Assembly: GCA_900769175.1 (NCBI GenBank)
Contig: CAAGFP010000249.1
Span: forward strand, 1 to 12,134
Source: Lachnospiraceae bacterium
GTDB lineage: Bacteria > Bacillota > Clostridia > Lachnospirales > Lachnospiraceae
Direction: 5' to 3'
DNA: 12,134 nt
The translations under genes were made by a program, and so were the position numbers. Shown here in pieces: positions 1 to 7,157 of the stretch. Position 1 is the first letter of the stretch, and every line of letters starts with the position of its first letter. The notes beneath the pieces are model-generated. The model was not told the origin of the DNA. It was given only the letters and a program-made list of their open reading frames with translations, and did no database searches.

Positions 1-10
1 TGCAATCCTA

Positions 11-129
11 CAAACACCTCCAATCCCGCATATTTGCAAGCAAATCTGCTTCTTGTCGGTGTTTGGCGGGTCAAGCCAGTAGATAGCAGATTTTGTGCAA
101 GCACAACCTGCTATCTACTGGCTTGACCC
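11..129. repeat. Composite palindromic element: two adjacent nested hairpins
   Basis: Two hairpins lie side by side in non-coding DNA. The left one is closed by CAAACACC (11-18) and GGTGTTTG (58-65). Inside it, 28-37 pairs with 40-49 (one mismatch) around an AA loop, with ATTTGC facing GCAAAT. The right one has a perfect 22-bp stem, 68-89 against 108-129, and inside it TTGTGC (93-98) pairs with GCACAA (101-106), again with an AA loop. The two inner hairpins resemble each other (TGC-AA-GCA tips flanked by CTGC/GCAG), which suggests one element family. No T-tract follows either side, so a classic terminator is unlikely. It is probably a dispersed intergenic palindrome, a small non-autonomous element or a structured RNA; I cannot tell which. 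The rest of 1-239 shows only AT-rich DNA with no gene. Confidence 0.75.
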
Positions 130-239
130 TAGCATCATATTATTATTTCAAAACAAAAAATTAAGAAATAGTAACATACTAAAACCAGTAAAATATGAAA
201 TATCGTGCATTTCTGAACTTCTAAAAAAAGATATCCCAT

Positions 240-1145
240 CTACACGCCTTTGAAGTTAAAAACCGGAATAAAGCTTTCAGATGCCGTCTCTCCTTCCTGA
301 ATAAAAGCGTTGATGACTCCTAAATCAACGGTATAATCAATGACCCTTTGATATTCCCGCGCCGTTACTTTTCTGGACAATTCAGGAAATTTGTCAAATT
401 CCTTCATCGGTGTATATTGATTCATAATCGAAATATAAATGGAATCCCTGTAGGTTTCAAAGAGATAGGAAATCACGGTTTTTGCATTTTTCGTACCATT
501 CGGCAAAACCATGTGGCGCACAATTACGCCCTTTTCCATCAAACCGGTATCGGGGTTTATGCTTAAAGGACCGGTTTGACGAACCATTTCCGCGATGGCT
601 TTTTTGGCAATCGTTGGATAATCCGGCGCATGGGAATAATTTCGCGCAAGCAAAGCATCCATATATTTGAAATCCGGAAGATAGATGTCAATCAGCCCGT
701 CTAAGGTTTTAAGCGCTTCGACGGTTTCGTAGGAAGAAGTATTGTAAACAAAAGGGAGATTGAAGCCCCGGCTTTTCGCCTGTATAATCGCTTCCCTGAT
801 TGCGGGAATAAAATGGGTCGGAGTCACTAAATTTATGTTATTGGCACCCTGTTCTTTGAGTTCGAAAAAAATTTCACAAAGTCGTTCAATCGAAATTTCC
901 TTGCCGACTGTGCCCAAAGCAATCTCCCGGTTCTGGCAATAAACACAACGCAGATTGCAGCCACAGAAAAAAACGGCACCGGAGCCTTTGGTGCCGCTGA
1001 TGACAGGTTCTTCATAAAAGTGGAGCGCAGCCCGGGCAAGCCGGAGTTTGCTGCTTTCCATGCAAAATCCTTTTTGATCCGTCTGCCTGTTTACCTTGCA
1101 GCTTCTCGGACAGAGACAGCAATTTTCAAATTCGTTGTTTCTCAT
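240..1145 (-). CDS. Radical SAM protein, PflX-like (COG1313)
   Basis: A 301-residue radical SAM protein resembling the pyruvate formate-lyase activating enzyme homologues grouped as PflX. Seen directly: the cluster motif CX3CX2C at C63, C67 and C70 (in GCNLRCVYCQN), preceded by a second Cys-rich N-terminal stretch (C9, C10, C12, C16, C28, in a CCLCPRSC context) and the family-typical ISGTKGSGAVFF run before the motif. The first motif should ligate a [4Fe-4S] cluster that cleaves S-adenosylmethionine; the N-terminal cysteines may bind another metal or cluster (inference). The substrate of this subfamily is unknown to me. No pyruvate formate-lyase or other glycyl-radical enzyme lies nearby, so an activase role is not supported by context. 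The ATG at 1145 is preceded by GGGAGAA at good spacing. It lies 29 bp downstream of the membrane protein gene on the same strand, so the two are probably one transcript. The length is normal for the family. Confidence 0.9.
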   Translation of the reverse strand: MRNNEFENCCLCPRSCKVNRQTDQKGFCMESSKLRLARAALHFYEEPVISGTKGSGAVFFCGCNLRCVYCQNREIALGTVGKEISIERLCEIFFELKEQGANNINLVTPTHFIPAIREAIIQAKSRGFNLPFVYNTSSYETVEALKTLDGLIDIYLPDFKYMDALLARNYSHAPDYPTIAKKAIAEMVRQTGPLSINPDTGLMEKGVIVRHMVLPNGTKNAKTVISYLFETYRDSIYISIMNQYTPMKEFDKFPELSRKVTAREYQRVIDYTVDLGVINAFIQEGETASESFIPVFNFKGV

Positions 1146-1174
1146 ATTTTATCATTCTCCCATTGTTATTTCTT

Positions 1175-1618
1175 TTATTCCATAATTCCGAAATCGCTTT
1201 TGTGTGCTTTGGCATTATAAATTAAAATCAAATCAAATCCGCAGGCAACAGCACCGAAGAATCCCCCCAGAAAGAGATTTACAAAGAAGAAAATCCAACT
1301 GGAGGTCAGACTGTTTTGATAGAAAAAATAGGTCGCCTGGGCATTTTCGACGGTCGGATACTTCTTTACGATTTTCAGAAATTTAGAGAATTTGATACAT
1401 CCGATTAAATTCCAGACGGCGCAAAAGAGCATCGTGAACCCATAACCAATGAGCAGTGAGGGAACCCCAACGATAAACTGGTAGATAATAATAAAAATCC
1501 AGATTACATTGCTTGCGGTCATTGCCCCGATAAAGGATTTGAAATAGCTTGGATTAAATGCCGCGTATCCGTCTGTTTGCTGTGGCTGGTGGATTCCTTG
1601 ATTTGTTTCGTCATTCAT
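1175..1618 (-). CDS. Small integral membrane protein, unknown function
   Basis: A 147-residue protein that I do not recognise. The first 30 or so residues are polar and rich in Gln, Asn and Pro. Hydrophobic segments follow at about 36-50, 52-75 and 106-134, which gives three or four membrane spans. A basic stretch at 76-86 (IKFSKFLKIVKKY) sits between the second and third spans and is probably cytoplasmic. The short C-terminus is polar (KAHKSDFGIME). No catalytic motif is visible. The ATG at 1618 has GAGGAAAG just upstream. The gene is first in a leftward pair with the PflX-like radical SAM gene 29 bp downstream, the only functional hint available. It faces away from the 1360-residue surface protein gene across the 410-bp AT-rich gap, so the two could share regulatory DNA. 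Confidence 0.8.
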   Translation of the reverse strand: MNDETNQGIHQPQQTDGYAAFNPSYFKSFIGAMTASNVIWIFIIIYQFIVGVPSLLIGYGFTMLFCAVWNLIGCIKFSKFLKIVKKYPTVENAQATYFFYQNSLTSSWIFFFVNLFLGGFFGAVACGFDLILIYNAKAHKSDFGIME

Positions 1619-1757
1619 TTATCTTTCCTCTTTTACGTATGGTGTAATTTATTACAGGTTGTTTTTCTAATAACTGTATGAATTGTCTTTCCAGTGACAG
1701 TATGAATCTTCATTGACATTCTATTTGCTTTCATAAAACAGCATAATTGTCATATAA

Positions 1758-1771
1758 AGTAAGCGCTTTCA
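1758..1771 (+). promoter_or_regulatory. Candidate cre box (CcpA-type catabolite repression site)
   Basis: AGTAAGCGCTTTCA matches 13 of 14 positions of the Gram-positive cre consensus TGWAANCGNTNWCA, with only the first base differing. It lies about 20 bp upstream of a TTGACA hexamer at 1793-1798 and about 270 bp upstream of the 1360-residue gene. Because the gap is divergent it could act on either side. Control by a CcpA-like regulator and carbon status is inferred from the motif alone. Confidence 0.55.
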
Positions 1772-1792
1772 TTATAAAATCAGAACGCTGTC

Positions 1793-1822
1793 TTGACAAG
1801 AAAAACTACAAAGAAATAGATT
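1793..1822 (+). promoter_or_regulatory. Candidate promoter for the surface protein gene
   Basis: A perfect -35 hexamer TTGACA (1793-1798) is followed after 18 bp by TAGATT (1817-1822), a 4-of-6 match to the -10 consensus. The weak -10 makes this tentative. If used, the transcript would begin near 1829 and the three 36-bp repeats would lie in a roughly 200-nt leader. Alternative TTGAAA / TAATAT-like pairs with 18-bp spacing occur inside the repeats, so the real start could be further downstream. Confidence 0.35.
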
Positions 1823-1863
1823 TTTTTATTTTGAAGTGTTAAAATAATCTGAAATAATAAAGT

Positions 1864-1971
1864 GATATGAAATGATAAAACAGTTCGAAGTAGTAAAGTG
1901 ATTTGAAATGATAAAACAGTTCGAAGTAATATAGTACTTTGAACGGATAAAACAGTTCAAAGTAATAAAGT
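1864..1971 (+). repeat. Three tandem 36-bp repeats in the leader region
   Basis: Units lie at 1864-1899, 1900-1935 and 1936-1971. A degenerate fourth copy runs on to about 2005 and a partial copy precedes 1864. The shared core is TGAAATGATAAAACAGTTCG followed by AAGTAATAAAGT, with a few substitutions. In unit 3 the ends are a perfect inverted repeat: ACTTTGAAC (1936-1944) and GTTCAAAGT (1955-1963) around a 10-base loop; the same pairing is imperfect in units 1 and 2. The repeats touch each other, so this is not a CRISPR array. They lie just upstream of the ribosome binding site (GGAGG, 2019-2023) of the 1360-residue gene, which suggests iterated protein-binding sites or a repeated RNA hairpin. 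The rest of the 1619-2028 gap is AT-rich with no gene that I can support. Confidence 0.8.
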
Positions 1972-2028
1972 AATTTGAAATAACAAATTCAATCGAAGAA
2001 ATGTTAAATCGGGAAAACGGAGGAAATT

Positions 2029-5000
2029 ATGAAAAGAAAAGGAATAAGATTAATTGCTCTTATGTGTGCGGCTTCTCTTGCGTTCTCGGGGATGCCATTT
2101 TCGCAGTCCTATGCAGCACCGACCATGGAAGAAAATACCGAAATTTCTTCCCAGAATCCAAGTGAGAACAGTTCCGAATCCGATTTCGAGCCTTCATCCG
2201 AATCCGATTTCGAGCCTTCATCCGAATCCGATTTTGAGCCTTCATCTGAATCCGATTCCGAAGCTCCTTTTGAAACAGCGAGTGAACCCTTTTCTGAAGA
2301 AAATACCGAAATTACTTCGGAAACCCCAAGTGAGAATGTCTCTGAATCCGATTCCGAGTCTTCATCTGAATCCGATTCCGAAGCTCCTTTAGAAACAACG
2401 AGTGAACCCTTCTCTGAAGAAAGTTCCGAAATATCTTCGGAAACCCCGGGTGAGAACGCCTCTGAATATGCAAATTGCAACGACCTTGAAATTCCGGAAG
2501 CAATAGAAGTTCCCGAGGAATTACGAAATTCCTCTTCCATAGAAGCTTTTGACGAGGCCGTTTATGCTGATTATGCAACTTCTTCAGAATGGGACATCTA
2601 TTCCAATTACTATTATTACAATAAACTGAATTCCTCCGAAAAAGCTCTCTGGGATCGGTTTGCGTCCGTATCAAATAAACTGCTTACGACAACGGATAAT
2701 GTTACAACACAGTATAAAGACTCTTATTATACTTCTTTTGTTCCTTATACCGGTGTGACGAAAACTCGGGCAATTGAACTTGCTTATATTTTCATGTGTT
2801 CGAATCCGCAATATTATTTCTTAAAATCCGGCTGTATGTATTATGAGAATGCTGCGAACGGAATTGCGTTGAAGGTTTACCAGGATTTCGCCAACGGAGG
2901 AGTCCGTAAAACGGCAACCGCCAAGTTTAAAACCGCTATTTCTCTTGCGATGGAAACGGTAAATGCACAAAGCAATGATTATTTAAAAGAAAAAGTGGCT
3001 CATGATTATATCGTAAATCATGTAACCTATGAAAAAACAGGATTTCATCAGTCTGCATACGGTGCGCTGGTAAGTAAAAAATGTGTTTGCTCCGGTTACG
3101 CGGAAGCGATGTCCTTACTTTGCAATGCAGCCGGAATTGACTGTGTCACAACAGAAAGCCCGTCGCATAGATGGAACAAGGTTTTAATCTATGGTTCCTG
3201 GTATGTGGTTGACTGCACCTGGGATGACCCTGTTTCTGCAACTCCGACACTTCGATATAGTTATTTTAACCGAAGCGATGCGAAGACGCTGGAACTGGAT
3301 ACGGGAGACAGCCATAAGGAAAAAGACAGTTGGAAAGCAATTTCTCCCGTCTGCCTGATGGATTCCAAATCGGATTACGATACGCCGGGCGTTTTGACGG
3401 AGTCCTCTCTTGTAGTTGCCATGCCGGAATATACAATTACGCCGAAAAATGGGAAATTTCTCCTTACATTTACGAATATGCTGCCGGGCACTGAGTGTAT
3501 TTATCTTACTCCGGGAGGAGACGGAGAGGTTGCAGCAGGCAGAGTCAAAGCAAATTACTACAAGAACGGAATCACCCTGACCAAAGCCGCGAACGTAAAA
3601 ATGATTTTTTACGCACCCGGATACACGCCGCTTCGGGTCAATCCCCAGTTTGGAACTTTCCATGTGAATTTTAATCCCTGCGGCGGTACGTTTGTTAACC
3701 CCTCCGATGAATTTTATTATTATAAAATGGGCGAAGAGAAAGCGCTTCCGGGTGCAACGAAACTTGCGAGAACCGGATTTGAATTTAATGGATGGTTTAA
3801 ATCGGCAGACTACAAGGGATCTGCATTAACGAAAATTTCCAAAACGGTTTGCGGAGATTTGGATTTGTATGCGAAATGGACCCCGGTACCCTATAAGGTT
3901 GTCTATCATGCAAACGGCGGCAGCGGAACCATGTCCTCTTCCGTGTTCACATACGGAACAGAGGGACAGCTGCGATTAAACACCTTTAAAAGAACCGGAT
4001 ACCGGCTTGCGGGGTGGAATACAAAGGCAGACGGAAGCGGAGAAGCCTTCCTGCCGGAAGCTGCGGTACTCAATCTCTCCGTCAAAAAAAATGAAGTAAT
4101 TACCTTATATGCACAGTGGGAACCGGTGAAATACAATATTTATTACCATTTATCGGGAAGCACATTTTCAGATGACAATTACCCGAAGAATTTCACTATT
4201 TTATCTCCTGAAACGAAACTGGCAAGTCCCGAAGTGCCGTACGGATACCGCTTTGCCGGATGGTTTTCGGACAACAATTTAAAAAAGGAGGTTACTTCCG
4301 TAAAGCCCGGTTCGATAGGAGATATTCATCTGTATGCGAAGGTTGTTCCCTGCACCTATACGATTTCCTATCACGTCTTCGATGAAAACGGTATGGAAGT
4401 GGATGCAAAACTGCCGGACGGAGTGGGATATTTTAACCAGGAGATGAAATTGCCGGAGAGCAAGGTGATTTTACCGGGAAAGGGATTCTATTACTGGTAT
4501 GCGAAGACGGAAAACGGGGAAATCTGTTATTATGACGGCACCATGGTGATTGCGCCCTATGTAAACGGTACCTATCCGGGTTATAATCAAACCGAGAAAG
4601 ACGGGCACATCGATTTATATGCTTACTATTCGGATTATTACAAAGTGAATCTTATGATAGACGGAGCCGATTTCGGTGATGCGTCGCAGACTGAGATTAC
4701 AACCCATCCGATCAAATACGGAGAGAAATTCGTTCCCGCCACCCCTGTTCGGGAGGGATATACGTTTAAGGGCTGGGTCAATAAAGAAACCGGCAAAAAA
4801 GTATCTTATTTAAAGCAAAACACCGGCGGCGATGTAAATCTGTTGGCGACATGGAAGGAAAATAAATACCGGATTGTTTATGTTTCGGATGCAAAAGGGT
4901 CGAGCGGTTCCGTCAAAGCAGCAACCGTCAGCTATACCGATTTATTGGATTCCTTTACGCTTGCGGAAAACGGTTTTACCCGGAAAGGATATGGTTTTAC

Positions 5001-6111
5001 GGGCTGGAGCGTACTGCCTGAGAGTGCATGCCCGGTCGGCAGAAGCTGTTATATGCCCGGAGAACAGATCGGAGCGGAATTGAGAAATTCCAATCTGATT
5101 CCCCAAAAGGATAACAGTCAGATTAAAATATATGCCACCTGGGAGAAAGCCCTGTATCGGGTTCATTATCAATTAAGTGACGCAATCTTCCCTGCCGGAG
5201 CGGATGTTGTATATACCTATCAATATACCGGAACCTCCAAAACGGTTTATGAACTTGCAACCCCTGTAAGAAAAGCGAGTACCTTTGCCGGCTGGTATGC
5301 CGATGAAGCACTGACAAAGAAGGTGGTGCGCTTAACCGGAAATGATTTCGGGGATAAAATTCTTTATCCGAAATGGGTTGCGGAATCGAAAACAACTAAG
5401 GCGCAGGGAACAATTGACTTCTATACAACGGACATGTTGACACCGGAATACAGTATGGATTATTCCTCCATAACCGGAGTCCCTGCGAAGGAGATTCAAT
5501 CATATAAGCCTGTCCGGGCAGGATATGATTTTGCAGGCTGGTACAGGGAACCTGAATGTAAGCACAAGGTTTCTTCGATTCCGGCAAACACGACCGGAAA
5601 TATCAATTTATATGCGAAATTTACCGGTAAAAAAATCAATATTACCTTTCAGGCGAATGCGCCGGAGGGAACGAAATGCAAAGGCAGCATGGGAAAACTG
5701 ACTTATGTATACGGCACAAAAGCGAAACTGAGAAAGTCCGGATATAAAATCCCGGGCTATACCTTAAAAGGGTTTGCAACAGCGCCAAACGGACTGGTGC
5801 GGTATCTTGATGGCGGAATTTATCCCGGTCCGGCAACTTATCCGGAATCCGGAGCCATCATTTTATATGCGGTCTGGGAAATCGACACCTATCAGATTAC
5901 CTATGAAACCAATGGCGGAACATTCTTAAATGAGCCCGTCCGTGAATATCATATTTCAAACGCTGCACTCGATTTACCCGAACCGGTTCGGGCGGGATAT
6001 ACCTTCCTTGGCTGGTATCGGAATAAAAACCTGACCGGTAAAATAACCTCCGTTAAAGCAGAAAGTACGGGGGATTTGAAGTTGTATGCGAAGTGGAAAC
6101 GTAATTGGTAA
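2029..6111 (+). CDS. Secreted transglutaminase-like protein with InlB-type B-repeats
   Basis: A 1360-residue exported protein. Residues 1-29 form a Sec signal peptide (basic MKRKGIR, hydrophobic core, likely cleavage after SYA). Residues 31-160 are an acidic Ser/Glu/Asp stalk with internal repeats. From about 184 a helical segment rich in Tyr leads into a transglutaminase-like (papain-fold) domain with the full triad: C354 (CVCSGYAEA), H380 (SHRWNKV) and D395 (VVDCTWDD). Residues 420-540 look like a beta-rich linker. From about 545 to the end there are ten B-repeat (Flg_new, Listeria-Bacteroides) modules, each with a GWY/GWF-type core and an LYAKW-like closing strand. Known family members are surface or secreted proteins; this domain class can be a protease or a crosslinker, and the substrate is unknown. 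There is no LPXTG signal or C-terminal membrane anchor, so it is either released or held non-covalently. GGAGG lies 5 bases before the ATG. It is first in a rightward run with the DUF368 gene and deoC. Confidence 0.93.
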   Translation: MKRKGIRLIALMCAASLAFSGMPFSQSYAAPTMEENTEISSQNPSENSSESDFEPSSESDFEPSSESDFEPSSESDSEAPFETASEPFSEENTEITSETPSENVSESDSESSSESDSEAPLETTSEPFSEESSEISSETPGENASEYANCNDLEIPEAIEVPEELRNSSSIEAFDEAVYADYATSSEWDIYSNYYYYNKLNSSEKALWDRFASVSNKLLTTTDNVTTQYKDSYYTSFVPYTGVTKTRAIELAYIFMCSNPQYYFLKSGCMYYENAANGIALKVYQDFANGGVRKTATAKFKTAISLAMETVNAQSNDYLKEKVAHDYIVNHVTYEKTGFHQSAYGALVSKKCVCSGYAEAMSLLCNAAGIDCVTTESPSHRWNKVLIYGSWYVVDCTWDDPVSATPTLRYSYFNRSDAKTLELDTGDSHKEKDSWKAISPVCLMDSKSDYDTPGVLTESSLVVAMPEYTITPKNGKFLLTFTNMLPGTECIYLTPGGDGEVAAGRVKANYYKNGITLTKAANVKMIFYAPGYTPLRVNPQFGTFHVNFNPCGGTFVNPSDEFYYYKMGEEKALPGATKLARTGFEFNGWFKSADYKGSALTKISKTVCGDLDLYAKWTPVPYKVVYHANGGSGTMSSSVFTYGTEGQLRLNTFKRTGYRLAGWNTKADGSGEAFLPEAAVLNLSVKKNEVITLYAQWEPVKYNIYYHLSGSTFSDDNYPKNFTILSPETKLASPEVPYGYRFAGWFSDNNLKKEVTSVKPGSIGDIHLYAKVVPCTYTISYHVFDENGMEVDAKLPDGVGYFNQEMKLPESKVILPGKGFYYWYAKTENGEICYYDGTMVIAPYVNGTYPGYNQTEKDGHIDLYAYYSDYYKVNLMIDGADFGDASQTEITTHPIKYGEKFVPATPVREGYTFKGWVNKETGKKVSYLKQNTGGDVNLLATWKENKYRIVYVSDAKGSSGSVKAATVSYTDLLDSFTLAENGFTRKGYGFTGWSVLPESACPVGRSCYMPGEQIGAELRNSNLIPQKDNSQIKIYATWEKALYRVHYQLSDAIFPAGADVVYTYQYTGTSKTVYELATPVRKASTFAGWYADEALTKKVVRLTGNDFGDKILYPKWVAESKTTKAQGTIDFYTTDMLTPEYSMDYSSITGVPAKEIQSYKPVRAGYDFAGWYREPECKHKVSSIPANTTGNINLYAKFTGKKINITFQANAPEGTKCKGSMGKLTYVYGTKAKLRKSGYKIPGYTLKGFATAPNGLVRYLDGGIYPGPATYPESGAIILYAVWEIDTYQITYETNGGTFLNEPVREYHISNAALDLPEPVRAGYTFLGWYRNKNLTGKITSVKAESTGDLKLYAKWKRNW
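2173..2268 (+). repeat. 24-bp in-frame tandem repeats in the acidic stalk
   Basis: Four consecutive 24-bp units begin at 2173, 2197, 2221 and 2245, each encoding SESDFEPS or a close variant. The first three are nearly identical at the DNA level; the fourth is diverged. A larger imperfect repeat of the surrounding stalk (ENTEI...SENxSESD) reappears near 2300-2350 and again near 2420. The unit length is a multiple of three, so copy-number change would lengthen or shorten the stalk without breaking the frame. Confidence 0.85.
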
Positions 6112-6163
6112 ATGGGATTAGACGTTATATGCGAAGTGGAAACATGATTGGTAAATGGAATGA
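6078..6163 (+). repeat. 43-bp tandem duplication across a stop codon
   Basis: Copy 1 (6078-6120) and copy 2 (6121-6163) are directly adjacent and match at 37 of 43 positions. Copy 1 contains the last codons and TAA stop of the 1360-residue gene, which ends LYAKWKRNW. Copy 2, read in its own frame, still encodes LYAKWKHDW and a stop. The ATG start of the DUF368 gene (6160) lies at the end of copy 2, where copy 1 has ATT. This looks like a duplication scar that has been partly rebuilt as the next gene's start region. Confidence 0.85.
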
Positions 6164-7104
6164 ATAAAGAGAGTGAAGATTCGAACGAAAAAACGAATAA
6201 TGGGAGTGAAACTTCGGAGGAAAAAACGAATAATGGGAGTGTGCCGGGTTTAATCCCGCCTGCAAGAAAAATATTTCAGAATCTTATCTGCGGAATCGGC
6301 ATAGGGGCTGGAGCGATTCTGCCCGGCGTCAGCGGCGTGGTACTGTGCGTTGTGTTTGGTGTTTACAGACATCTTATGGATTTAATTGCCCACCCGTTTC
6401 TTACACTGAGAAGACAATGGAAAATGTTTGTTTCGATTGGCATCGGATGGGTAATCGGATTCTTTGCGTTTGCCTGGGTAATTCAATGGATTTTTTCCGT
6501 ATCCGAAATGTTTGCCACCTTCTTTTTCATGGGGCTGATTCTCGGAACCGTTCCTTCGTTATTTAAGGAAGCAGGAAAGGAGGGCAGAACAGCAGGCTCC
6601 TTTGTTTCCATGATTCTAAGCGGAGTTTTACTTCTTGGAATTATGATGCTGTTAAAATTCGGTTTCAAAATCACGGTTACTCCGAATCTGTTCTGGTACT
6701 GCTTTGCCGGGGTAATCTGGGGAATTTCCTTTGTAATTCCGGGTATGACTTCCTCGCCTGTTCTGATGGCGTTTCATTTATATAAGCCCATGATGGACGG
6801 ACTTACCCGTCTGGATTACCGGATTCTCATTCCCTGGGTAATCTGTATGGGCATTACTATTGTCGTGCTCGGTCGAATCATTGGGAAATTTTTTGACCGG
6901 AAATATAACATTGCCTATCATGCGGTGGTCGGACTCACGGTTGCTTCGACCTTATCCGTTTTCCCGGCTTCTTATCAGCAGATTGTCTGGCAGCTGCCGC
7001 TTGGGCTTTTCATTGCAGAGGTAGGATTTGTGATAGCTTATTTTTCGGAGAAACTCGAAGTATTCAAAGTCTCGGAAGCGGAGAAATCGGCAGATGAAAC
7101 CTAA
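6160..7104 (+). CDS. DUF368 membrane protein, putative undecaprenyl-phosphate translocase (PopT family)
   Basis: A 314-residue multi-span membrane protein of the DUF368 family. Members shown to act as PopT return undecaprenyl phosphate, the lipid carrier of wall synthesis, across the membrane; that role here is by homology. Two half-motifs typical of the family are visible: LPGVSG at residues 54-59, then VVLCVVFGVY, and IPGMTSSP at 193-200, then LYKPMMDGL. Both deviate from the usual PGVSGGT and PGxSGS. About eight hydrophobic segments follow a polar N-terminus of some 35 residues that contains a duplicated EKTNNGS. The start is uncertain: I chose ATG at 6160, but an in-frame TTG at 6148 adds four residues and has a slightly better upstream GTGGA. 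No terminator separates it from the gene 48 bp upstream, so read-through is likely, and deoC follows after 53 bp. PopT is the best guess; transport of another polyprenyl lipid is possible. Confidence 0.85.
   Translation: MNKESEDSNEKTNNGSETSEEKTNNGSVPGLIPPARKIFQNLICGIGIGAGAILPGVSGVVLCVVFGVYRHLMDLIAHPFLTLRRQWKMFVSIGIGWVIGFFAFAWVIQWIFSVSEMFATFFFMGLILGTVPSLFKEAGKEGRTAGSFVSMILSGVLLLGIMMLLKFGFKITVTPNLFWYCFAGVIWGISFVIPGMTSSPVLMAFHLYKPMMDGLTRLDYRILIPWVICMGITIVVLGRIIGKFFDRKYNIAYHAVVGLTVASTLSVFPASYQQIVWQLPLGLFIAEVGFVIAYFSEKLEVFKVSEAEKSADET
6187..6241 (+). repeat. 22-bp direct repeat in the DUF368 N-terminal coding region
   Basis: A perfect 22-bp repeat occurs at 6187-6208 and 6220-6241, with a period of 33 bp (11 residues). 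It encodes EKTNNGS twice in a polar segment before the first membrane span. The family core begins only after it, so this is a lineage-specific extension made by in-frame duplication. Confidence 0.85.
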
Positions 7105-7157
7105 GGAAATATCAGGCAGGAAAAATAGAAAAATATAGAAAGAACAGGAAATAAAAT

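Noticed and set aside
68..129. Perfect hairpin as a rho-independent terminator
   Set aside because: Neither side has a T-rich tail, the stem is much longer than usual and an inner hairpin fills the loop.
1864..2005. 36-bp repeats as a CRISPR array
   Set aside because: The repeats abut with no unique spacers between them, and no cas genes are present.
2109..2540. Ser/Glu-rich reading frame of 143 codons on the minus strand
   Set aside because: It is antisense to the acidic stalk of the 1360-residue protein and is open because of the repeated GAA/TCC codon pattern; it has no supporting start signal.
3184..3663. 159-codon frame on the minus strand
   Set aside because: It lies entirely opposite the transglutaminase-like region, has no family resemblance and no ribosome binding site that I can support.
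6070..6111. Sortase signal at the end of the B-repeat protein
   Set aside because: The C-terminus is a B-repeat strand followed by KRNW; there is no LPXTG-like motif, hydrophobic segment or basic tail.
6144..6167. Seven-codon ORF overlapping the DUF368 start as a leader peptide
   Set aside because: It arises inside the 43-bp duplication and has no good ribosome binding site.
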